The position numbers and the translations under genes are program-made. A stretch of 64,000 bases of DNA, from assembly GCF_900497805.2 (NCBI RefSeq), contig NW_020954608.1, positions 16,602,868 to 16,666,867 on the forward strand, written 5' to 3'. The DNA is from Vombatus ursinus (taxonomy: Eukaryota; Chordata; Mammalia; Diprotodontia; Vombatidae). Positions 56,773-64,000 of the stretch are shown piece by piece. A model generated the notes under the pieces. The model ran no database searches. It was not told the origin of the DNA and was given only the letters and a program-made list of their open reading frames with translations. Each line of letters starts with the position of its first letter. Within the stretch, counting starts at the first letter, position 1.

Positions 56773-57588
56773 GGGTGGGAGCAGAGCCAAGATGGTGGAG
56801 TAAAAGCAGTGGCTTTCCTCACCTCTCCCCCAAACCCTTCCAAATACCTGTAAAAATGGCTCTAAACAAATGGCTCTAAACAGAACCCACAAAAAAGACA
56901 GAGTGAAACAAATTTCCAGCCCAAGACAACCTGGATGGTTGATTGGAAAGGTCTGCTGTGCTGGGGTGGGGGAAGAACACAAGCCTCAAGGGACTGAATC
57001 AAGGGAGCTGTGGTGGTCAGAATTTTCAACCCACAAAAGCCAAAGACAACTTAGAACGTCAGTGGGAAAAGTCTGTTGGACCTCAGTGAGAGGACTGGGT
57101 CCAGCCCCAGTCCTCGCACAGGCCTGGGCAGTGGCTGTTTTCAGAGCTTTTGGCCCACAGATGGAGTGGGGATTGAGCAGGTGATCAGAGGGGATTTGCA
57201 GGGATCTCTTTGCTGGTGCTGAGGCATGATTTTCTTGCTTTGCCCATGCTTGGATCTGAGTCGCGGTCCTGGGTGATGATCCTCGGGCAAGAATGAGTAC
57301 TGGTGTGGTGGAGCTTGTGGCTGTTGTGGAGAGGGAATCCTCCTTACAGTTCCAAGGCAGAAAAGAGTACTTATGGTCACTCATAGACCAAAACACAGGC
57401 CAGTAGAGGAGTAAACACCTCGCCTTTTATCATACCACCTTAGAAGAACTGAAAATTTATAGGTCCCTAGAAGTATCTCTGAAAACAGCTGCACAAAACC
57501 CCTGAAGTTTGGGATAGTATATTCTCCACACTGGAAGCAGACTCCTACCTTAACAAAGAGCTCAACAGTCAAGCAATTGGCTGGGAAC
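56773..57588 (+). promoter_or_regulatory. L1-type 5' UTR of the half-L1 element
   Basis: It contains GAGCCAAGATGGTGGAGTAA at the start (a YY1-like CAAGATGG site, as in L1 promoters) and GGCTCTAAACAAATGGCTCT, a local duplication. Two similar blocks, CAGCCCAAGACAACCTGGAT and AAAGCCAAAGACAACTTAGA, each followed by a GGAAAAGTCTG-like box, sit ~110 bp apart. The ORFs over it on both strands (up to 136 codons) are the well-known open stretches of L1 5' UTRs, not genes. Confidence 0.6.
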
Positions 57589-58707
57589 ATGAGTAAACAG
57601 GGCAAAAAAAAAAAGGCAGACCATAAAATCTTTCTTTGGTGACAAAGAAGATCAAAACATACAACCAGAAGAAGACAATAAAGTCAAAGCTTTTATATTC
57701 AAAGCCTTCAAGTAAAATATGAATTGGTCCCAGGCCATAGAAGAGCTCAAAAAGGATTTTGAGAAGCAAGTAAGAGAATCAGAGGAAAAACTGTCAAGAA
57801 AATCATGAAAAACTAGTCAACAGGCTTACTAAAAGAGATCCCCAAAAATACTGAAGAAAATAACACCTTAAAAAATAAAGTAACCCGGGGCAGGTAGGTG
57901 GTGCAGTGGATAGAGCACTGGCCCTGAAGTCAGGAGGACCTGAGTTCAAATCTGGCCTCAGACCAAACACTTGACACTTCCTAGCTGTGTGACCCTGGGC
58001 AAGTCATTTAAGCCCAATTGCCTAAAATAAATAAATAAATAAAGTAACCCAAAAAAGACGTCCAAAAAAACGAGAATAATGCCTTTAGAAGCAGAATTGG
58101 CCAAATGGAAAAGGCAATCCAAAAGCTCACTGAAGAGAATAATTCCTTCAAAATTAGAATGGAGCAAATGGAAGCTAATGACTTTATGAGAAATCAAGAA
58201 ACTGTACAAAACCAAAAAAATGAAAAAATAGAAGACAATGTGAAATATCTCATTGGAAAAACAACTGACCTGAAAACTAGATGCAGGAGAGATGATTTAA
58301 AAATTATTGGACTACCTGAAAGCCATGATCAAAAAAAGAGCCTAGACATTATCTTTCAAGAAATTATCAAGGAAAATTGCCCTGATATTCTAGAACCAGA
58401 GGGTAAAATAGAAATTGAAAGAATCCACCTATCACCTCCTGAAAGAGATCCCAAAATGAAAGTTCCCAGAAATATTATAGCCAAGTTGCAGAGTTTCCAG
58501 GTTAAGGAGAAAATATTGCAAGCAGCCAGAAAGAAACAATTCCAATATTGTGGAAACACCATCAGGATAACACAAAATTTAGCAGCTTCTACATTAAGGG
58601 ATTGTAGGGCTTGGAATATGATATTCCAGAGGTCAAAGGAGATAGCATTAAAACCAAGAATCACCTACCCAGCAAAACTGAGTATAACCCTTCAAGTAAA
58701 AAAATGA
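57589..58707 (+). pseudogene. L1 ORF1p remnant, interrupted by a SINE
   Basis: ORF1p is the L1 RNA-binding, nucleic-acid-chaperone protein of the retrotransposition particle. The start codon at 57589 opens MSKQGKK, typical for marsupial L1. In-frame stops and shifts break the N-terminal part before the SINE at 57887-58036. After the SINE, 200 codons (58105-58707) are intact. Residues 1-25 of that stretch are coiled-coil-like (KLTEENNSFKIRMEQME). RRDDLKIIGLPE (61-72) is the RRM signature, PRNIIAKL and EKILQAAR (121-142) belong to the RRM/C-terminal boundary, and RITYPAKLS (185-193) to the C-terminal domain. It stops at the normal ORF1 end. The protein cannot be made whole; an internal start could in principle express the RRM-CTD part. 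Confidence 0.85.
57887..58036 (+). repeat. WSINE-type SINE inside the half-L1 ORF1
   Basis: GGGGCAGGTAGGTGGTGCAG, CTGAAGTCAGGAGGACCTGA, CAGACCAAACACTTGACACT (CCAAA insertion present), TGTGACCCTGGGCAAGTCAT. Perfect 14-bp TSD AAATAAAGTAACCC at 57873-57886 and 58037-58050. Younger than its host element. Confidence 0.97.
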
Positions 58708-59768
58708 ATATTGAGTGAAACAGAGGACTTGCAAGCATTCTTGATGAAAAGACCAGAGCTGAATAGAAAATTTGACTTTCAAATACAAGACTCAAGAGAA
58801 GCATGAAAAAGTAAATAGGAAAGAGAAATAATAAGGGACTTATTAAAGTTGAACTGTTTACATTCCTAGATGGAAAGATGATATTTGTAACTCACGAGAC
58901 TTTTCTCAATATTAGGGTAGTTGGAGGGGATATAAATAGAAATAGGGCACAGGATGAGTTGAATATGAAGGGATGATATCTAAAAAATAAAGTTAAGGGG
59001 TGAGAGAGGATTTTACTGGGAGAAGGAGAAAGGGAGATATAGAATGGGGTAAAATGTCTCACATAAAAGAGGGAAGAAAATACTTTTAATGTGTAGGGGA
59101 AGAGGTGGGGAGGTGAGAAGGAATGAATGACTCTTACTCTCATTGGATTTTGCTTAAGGAGGGAATAACATACACACTCAATTGGGTTTGGAAATCTATC
59201 TTACCCTGCAGAAAAATAGGGGGAAGGGATATGAGAAGGGGAGATGATAGAAAGGAAGGCAGATTAGGGGAGGGGATAATCAGAAGCAACCACTTTTGAG
59301 GAGGGACAAGATCGAAGGAGAGAATACAATAAATGGGGGTGGGATAGGATGAAGGGAAATATAGTTAGTTTTTCACAACATGGCTATTATGGAAGTGTTT
59401 TGCATCACTACATATGTCTAACCTGCATTAAGTTGCTTATCTTCTCAATGAGGGTCAGTGGGCAGGGAGGAAGGAGAGAATTTGGAAGCCAAAGTTTTAA
59501 AAACAAATGTTAAAAAATGTTTTTCCATGCAGCTGGGAAATGAGATATAGAGGCAAAGTGGTATAGAAATCTATCCTGCCCTACAAGAAAAATAGAAGGT
59601 GAAGGGGATAAGGGGGCAAGGGGAGGAGGTAGGGCAGATCAGGGGAAGGGGTATTCAGAATGCATGCCATCTTGGAGTTGGGGAAGGGAAGAGATGGGGA
59701 CAAAATTTGGAACTCAAAATCTTGTGGAAGTGAATGTTGAAAATTAAAAATAAATAAATAAAAATTTA
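58708..59768 (+). other. post-ORF1 and 3' UTR region of the half-L1, with a duplicated 3' module
   Basis: No ORF2 sequence is present: no endonuclease, RT or Cys-rich C-terminus motifs. GAAATCTATCTTACCCTGCA (59191) and GAAATCTATCCTGCCCTACA (59566) start two related purine-rich modules 375 bp apart. Each runs to an L1-like terminus (GAGAGAATTTGGAAGCCAAA at about 59474; AAAATTTGGAACTCAAAATC at about 59702). Only the second ends in the A-rich tail next to the TSD. Confidence 0.7.
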
Positions 59769-59879
59769 AAAAGCTAACAAATATAATTAACATTTGGACA
59801 TCTGAGGTAGACCGATCAGACCATGAAACTTTTTCAAGAGGGAATAATGGGGGGCATACAGACAGAAAAATTTATAAAT

Positions 59880-59940
59880 GGAAGTTCTTAATCTGAAGTC
59901 CTTGAACTTTAAAAAAAAAATCTTGATTTTGTATATTTTC
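59880..59940 (+). mobile_element. remnant of a GTTCTTAACC-ended ancient element
   Basis: GGAAGTTCTTAATCTGAAGT, CCTTGAACTTT and ATCTTGATTTTGTATATTTT resemble the left end of the family whose right part I see at 27.1-27.3 kb. Short and uncertain. Confidence 0.3.
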
Positions 59941-59948
59941 AAAAATAG

Positions 59949-60098
59949 AGGGGCAGCTAGGTGGCTCAGTGGATAGAGCACCAGCCCTGAAGTCAGGAGG
60001 ACCTGAGTTCAAATCCGGCCTCAGACCAAACACTTGACACGTACTAGCTGTGTGACCTTAGGCAAGTCACTTAACCCCAATTGCCTACCCCTCCAAAA
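59949..60098 (+). repeat. WSINE-type SINE
   Basis: GGGGCAGCTAGGTGGCTCAG, GTTCAAATCCGGCCTCAGAC, CCAAACACTTGACACGTACT (CCAAA insertion present), GTGTGACCTTAGGCAAGTCA, poly-A. Short direct repeat AAAAATAG at 59941-59948 and about 60099-60106. Close to consensus. Confidence 0.95.
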
Positions 60099-60357
60099 AA
60101 AAAATAGAAAAAATATTTTTTGATCTGAACAAGGTAGAAATGTCTGAATCTACTGAAAATCAAGAAGAATCAAAGCTTGTCATCTTCAAGTTCTTTGCCA
60201 CCATCTTTCAGGAGAGACATGAGCCACACAATGCCAGTCTTCTCAGACAAAAAGACCTCTGTGATCTATAACATTTGACTGTCCCTTTTCACATCAATTC
60301 TGAATGTGCTGCTCATTAATTAATTTACAAAAAAGTAATGAAGTAGTTGCGAAAGAG

Positions 60358-61045
60358 TGATTAAACTACCTATGCCTTATCACCCAGCAACACCATCACT
60401 TGGTCTATTTCCAATGATTAAGGAAAAAGGAAAACAATGTATGTGTTTGAAAATGTTTAGCAGTTCTCTTTGTGTTGGCAAACAATTGCAAATTGCAGAG
60501 ATGAGGAAGTTTTAGCATATGATTGTGATGGAATACTACTGTGCTATTAAAAAATGATGAGCTTGATGATTTTAGAAAATGATGGAAAGACTTGCACAAA
60601 ATAATGAAGAATGAAGTGAGCAGAATCAAGAGAACACTGTATACAGTAACAGCAATATTGTTTTAAGAACAACTTTAAGAAAATGTTATTTTGTCTATTA
60701 TACATACCCAAATTAACTATAAAGGACATATGAAGAAAGATGTTATTTGCATCCAGAGAAAGAATTGATATATAGAAGTATGTACAGAATAATTTACATA
60801 CATACATATATGCACAGACATATATACATATACATACATATATGTATGTGTGTGTGTGTGCACACACCTATTTGTGTTTGATGGTAATAATCTCTAAGGC
60901 AGAGTGATAAAAAAAGAAATTTACATAATGATTTTGTTACATATTTGCACAAGTTGTGCACAGTAGATTTATAGCTTCATGTACAGTCATCTTTTAATTG
61001 TACCATGTCATATAAATGTTTTTTTATTCCATAAATTAAAAATAA
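60358..61045 (+). mobile_element. L1 ORF2 C-terminus and 3' UTR, old copy
   Basis: CTTATCACCCAGCAACACCA, CAGTTCTCTTTGTGTTGGCA, GGAATACTACTGTGCTATTA (YYxAI), GAAGTGAGCAGAATCAAGAG, TTGCATCCAGAGAAAGAATT, then a 3' UTR interrupted by a TATG/CATA microsatellite, ending near AAATTAAAAATAAACTTAAA. Confidence 0.75.
60797..60870. repeat. CATA/TATG/TG microsatellite
   Basis: CATACATACATATATGCACA through TATGTATGTGTGTGTGTGTG, located within the L1 3' UTR. Confidence 0.9.
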
Positions 61046-61739
61046 ACTTAAAAAAGGAGAAAATAAGAGAAAGTAGCTGTGAATGTTCTGATTGCTTACA
61101 TTTCTACTGTATCAACCACTACTCTCAGTTCTTTTCTTATATTAATCTATTCACTAGTGGTCATTGAACATCACTATCTGCCCAGAATTAGGTGCTAGTT
61201 ATGTAACAGAGTAAGGAGGGAGGAGTAGTTGTTAAAAGTCTATGATAATCCTTGCTATGTGAAGTCCTACAATTTAGCATCCCAAATGACTAATCATTCA
61301 TTATTGCCTCTTACCAATATCTAATCCATACATGACTCACCTTGAAAGTATTTAAAGTTATGAGATTTTCTGATATCTATTCTTCTCTCCTACTCTCAAT
61401 ATTTCTAAGTCCCATTTTTCACACCTTCATCTCCTAATGTGATCATTACTGATAATAAATAATTTTCATCATATTTCTTGAATAATTTCATTGATATTCA
61501 GAACTGTTGGACCAATTTCCACATCAATCAATGGTGCAGTGCCATGCCTATTATTCACACCAACTGCAATATTAACGACTCCATTTTCTGTGATATTAAT
61601 GTATTATTTTTATCAGGTCTAAAATATCTTGAATTATAATTTCTCCATTTTTTCTAATTTTAAGATTTTTTTCTTTTGTACTTGTTTTAGGATAGTGCAT
61701 TTGTTTTTATCCTAGTTTTTTTATTTATTTTATTCTGAA
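61046..61739. other. unassigned DNA between two opposed L1 ends
   Basis: No recognised feature. Confidence 0.4.
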
Positions 61740-62770
61740 TTTAAGAAAGAAAACAAGAATTTCCATAACAGAATAGAAAAATAAAAGATAATAGCACATG
61801 AAACTGCAAATCTATTATGTACAACTTGCTATTTCTTTTAAACACAAAATAAAGTTATTGTGTAATTTCTTTTTCCCCATTTTCCCCCTCCCCTCCCCCA
61901 TCCTAGAGATGGCTACCAGTAGATACAAACACACACACATATGTGTCTGTGTGTAAAATCATTCTATACATACTCCTATTTATCAGTTCTTTCTCTGGAT
62001 GCAGATAGTGTCATCCTCTGTAGTTAATTTGGGAATTTATAACAGTAAAAAATGACTTAGTTGCTCAAAGTTATTCTTAAAACAATATTGCTATTACTGT
62101 ATACAGTGTTCTCTTTGTTCTGCTCATTTTGTTCTTCATTGTTTTGTGTAAGTCTATCCATGTTTTTCTAAGATCGTCAAGTTCATCATTTCTTATAGCA
62201 CAATAATATGCCACCACAATTACACACCACAATTTGTTCAGCCATTCCCTAATTGATGGGAATCCCCACAATTTTCACTTCTTTGCCCCACAAAAATAGG
62301 TGCTAAAACCATTGTGGAACATATAGATTCTTTTCCTTTTCCCTTAATTATTTTAGGAAACAGATCTAAAAGTGCTATTGGTGGGTCAAAGGGTATAGGC
62401 AATTTAATAGCTCTTTGGATGTAATTTCAGATTGCTCTCCAAAATGGTTGGATCTGTTCACAGTTCCACCAACAGTGAATTAGTGTCCCAATTTTTCCAC
62501 ATCCCTTCCGACATTTGTCACTTTTCCCTTCAATCATTGTAGCCAATCTTATAGGTGTAAAATGATATCCCAAGGTGGTTTAAATCTGCATTTCTCTAAT
62601 CAATAATGATTTATAGCATTTTTTCATACGACTATCAATTGTTTTGATTTTTCATTGGAAAATTGCCTTTTCATATCTTTTGACCATTTATCAATTGGGG
62701 AATGACATTTATTCTCATAGTCTTTTTGATAATATGATTAATTCATTGATACTTTATTTTTTAATTCAAA
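61740..62770 (-). mobile_element. 5'-truncated L1, ORF2 C-terminus and 3' UTR
   Basis: On the minus strand the frame 62271-62077 reads ...NKLWCVIVVAYYCAIRNDE..., homologous to the L1 ORF2 C-terminal KMWHIYTMEYYAAIKNDE segment. To its right, TTCCACCAACAGTGAATTAG and CACATCCCTTCCGACATTTG (plus strand) are the complement of the Cys-rich CGKIGTLIHCWW-type region. GACCATTTATCAATTGGGGA near 62685 is further upstream in ORF2. The left part is 3' UTR with TCTTTCTCTGGATGCAGATA. Truncated and broken. Confidence 0.85.
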
Positions 62771-62929
62771 TCTTGGAAGTATCCTCTACTCCTGGGGACC
62801 TTCCTGCTTATTAGAAAGTAGAGAGCTCAGCCCAGAACATCCATTTAAGGAGGTTATCAAGACCAACTCTCTCTTTATTTCTCATCAGACTATACTCCCC
62901 TGGACTTCTCAATCATGCCTGATATTTAT

Positions 62930-63117
62930 CTTCTCTCTCATCTTCCTCTTTCAGTTTCCTTTACGTGTTGTCTTCCCTATTAGAATGCAAACTCCTCGAA
63001 GGCAGAGATTATCTTTCTTTTTGCTTGTGGTTTTTTTTTTAATTTTTTTTTATTTCCAGCACCTAGAAGAGTGCCTGGCAGATCATAAGTGCTTAATAAA
63101 GGTTGGTTGTATTGTAC
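62930..63117 (+). repeat. L2 3' end
   Basis: CTTTACGTGTTGTCTTCCCT, ATTAGAATGCAAACTCCTCG, AAGGCAGAGATTATCTTTCT, GAGTGCCTGGCAGATCATAA and GTGCTTAATAAAGGTTGGTT: well-preserved L2 terminus with two internal poly-T/AT runs. Confidence 0.8.
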
Positions 63118-64000
63118 TACTTGTTCCTTTTCCTCCTGTCAACTTTTATGTGCCTCTAGCATTCACTCTGTTGATTTTTCTAGGGTGTTCTTGCTGAAAA
63201 TATCCTTATTATCCTCAAATCTTTCATTTTTATAAATAGACTTAATATTGTCTTACTCCCCAAAGTTCTGCTGTTTGATCTGTTTTCTCAGTCTACAAGG
63301 AATGGACAAGATCTATAGTCTTTAACAGGTAAGGTGACCATTAGGATGCTATTATAGGGAAACAATGGTGACTACTATTGTGCCTATTCCCCAGCTTCCT
63401 TATTTTTCTAGAATCAAACCTCCTTTTTTGACAGACTTTCTTCAGTTTCTAGGTGAACCCTGAGGTGCTAATTATAAAGGGTTGTCCACAAGGATACTCC
63501 TGAGAGGTAGCAAAGAAATCTTTGCAACTGCTTTCTATGTTTCTCTCACTCCTACTAGTAATAGTCTATTTCTTTCCATATGGAATTAAATAGTTGTTAC
63601 TAGAACTTTACATTTTATTCTCTCTCCAACAAATTTCTTCTCTGTGTTCTACATTCCTCCACAACTACATAGTTTCCATTCTTTTTTCTTAAGCCAGGGG
63701 TGGGCTGATTTATAGACCTCAATGTGCCCTGGCAGCAGGATCCCTCAGGGACCCTGATGAGAGGTTAATCATAAAAGCCAATTTCTAAAACTACAGTCAC
63801 CCAAAAGGCCCGCAGGCTGTTGACAACAATATGGTCATATGCTATGGGAGTAGGGTTAGTGACTGGGGCAGGAACACCATGAAAGATGGCTTCCTTCCTT
63901 TATTTTTGTCTTTCAGAATCACACTGTAGTAGATTCTTCTGATTTTCATCTTCCTGTCATTGCTGATTTTGAAGAATATGGTTGTACCTTTCTTTTCATT
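63118..64000. other. unassigned DNA
   Basis: Nothing firm. CCAGGGGTGGGCTGA (63696) and GGCCCGCAGGCTGTTGACAA (about 63808) are weakly like the ends of a degraded hAT element. Confidence 0.35.

Larger units (their letters stand above)
56773..59768 (+). mobile_element. half-L1 (HAL1-like) element, nearly full length
   Basis: A complete-looking 3 kb LINE-derived unit without ORF2. It has an L1 5' UTR beginning GGGTGGGAGCAGAGCCAAGA (56773-57588), ORF1 (57589-58707, broken, with a SINE in it), then a purine-rich region and an L1-type 3' UTR end, finishing in AAATTAAAAATAAATAAATA. Diverged direct repeats flank it: AAAAGGTAACA (56760-56770) and AAAAGCTAACA (59769-59779), 10 of 11 bases. HAL1 elements are known in other mammals as L1 derivatives with ORF1 only; assigning this copy to that group is inference from its layout. 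Confidence 0.75.

Noticed and set aside
56986-57396. 136-codon minus-strand ORF and overlapping ORFs in the half-L1 5' region
   Set aside because: They lie on both strands of an L1 5' UTR, which is GC-richer and poor in stops. No known antisense L1 ORF similarity that I can claim.
58356-58664. 102-codon minus-strand ORF
   Set aside because: Exact antisense shadow of the ORF1 remnant.
893-60098. Functional tRNA genes suggested by tRNA-like A/B boxes
   Set aside because: All such boxes are in SINE heads that continue into SINE bodies, with no cloverleaf-forming 3' half or terminator.
63690-63840. Second hAT-like element suggested by CCAGGGGTGGGCTGA
   Set aside because: The proposed right end pairs poorly with the left end and no TSD is visible.
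1-64000. Retroviral or other LTR element, Polinton, CRISPR array, bacterial-type operon
   Set aside because: No paired LTRs, primer-binding site, gag/pol-type motifs, spacer-repeat arrays or compact gene clusters were seen. The only RT signatures belong to L1, L2 and L3 LINEs.

Overview
This window is gene-poor, A+T-rich nuclear DNA from a marsupial, most likely an Australian lineage. That call rests on its retroposons. There are about a dozen copies of a tRNA-derived SINE whose head reads GGGCAGCTAGGTGG and which carries a GTGTGACCCTGGGCAAGTCA box (WSINE/WALLSI type). There are also tRNA-headed SINEs with an RTE-like 3' end, abundant L2, L3/CR1, MIR and MIR3 fossils, and L1 elements with the marsupial 5' UTR (GGAGCCAAGATGG) and 3' end. 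I found no convincing host protein-coding gene, tRNA, rRNA, snRNA, CRISPR array or retroviral/LTR element. Except for one L1 ORF1 remnant, every ORF of 60 codons or more is a chance ORF, lies in low-complexity sequence, or is a fragment of a dead LINE. The window is best read as intergenic DNA or part of a very large intron.

Layout. 1-9.7 kb: mostly unassigned DNA with MIR-like SINEs, L2 ends and CA/TA/GA simple repeats. 9.8-13.2 kb: a nested SINE cluster, then a 1.3 kb L3/CR1 LINE fossil and an RTE-tailed SINE with target-site duplication (TSD). 13.5-21.2 kb: scattered L3, L2, MIR, MIR3 and WSINE copies, including a SINE doublet enclosed by one TSD. 22.8-24.3 kb: two diverged copies of an unidentified ~300 bp unit. 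27.8-31.1 kb: a (CTTT)n tract with a 10-N assembly gap, an L1 5' UTR stub inserted in a SINE, a GACA-rich tract and a (TTCC)n tract. 34-37.5 kb: L3 and L1 3' ends. 40.5-43.8 kb: a cluster of L2 fragments in opposed orientations, an unclassified repeat with a second copy at 54.5 kb, and a small hAT-like MITE. 44.6-45.3 kb: a repeat-free block dense in homeodomain-type TAATTA cores. 47.3-49.0 kb: a long L2 fossil that still shows a YADD reverse-transcriptase box. 50-55.7 kb: L1, L2, L3 and SINE pieces. 56.77-59.77 kb: the most notable element, a nearly full-length 3 kb half-L1 (HAL1-like) retrotransposon with an L1 5' UTR, ORF1 and 3' UTR but no ORF2, split by a younger SINE. 60-63.1 kb: two L1 3' ends in opposite orientation and an L2 tail.

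Nothing here forms an operon or pathway. What the sequence records is layered insertion: old L2, L3, MIR and MIR3 at the base, then L1/HAL1, then WSINE copies with perfect or near-perfect TSDs on top. Family names come from recognising consensus sequences by eye, without a repeat-library search, so subfamily assignments are provisional.
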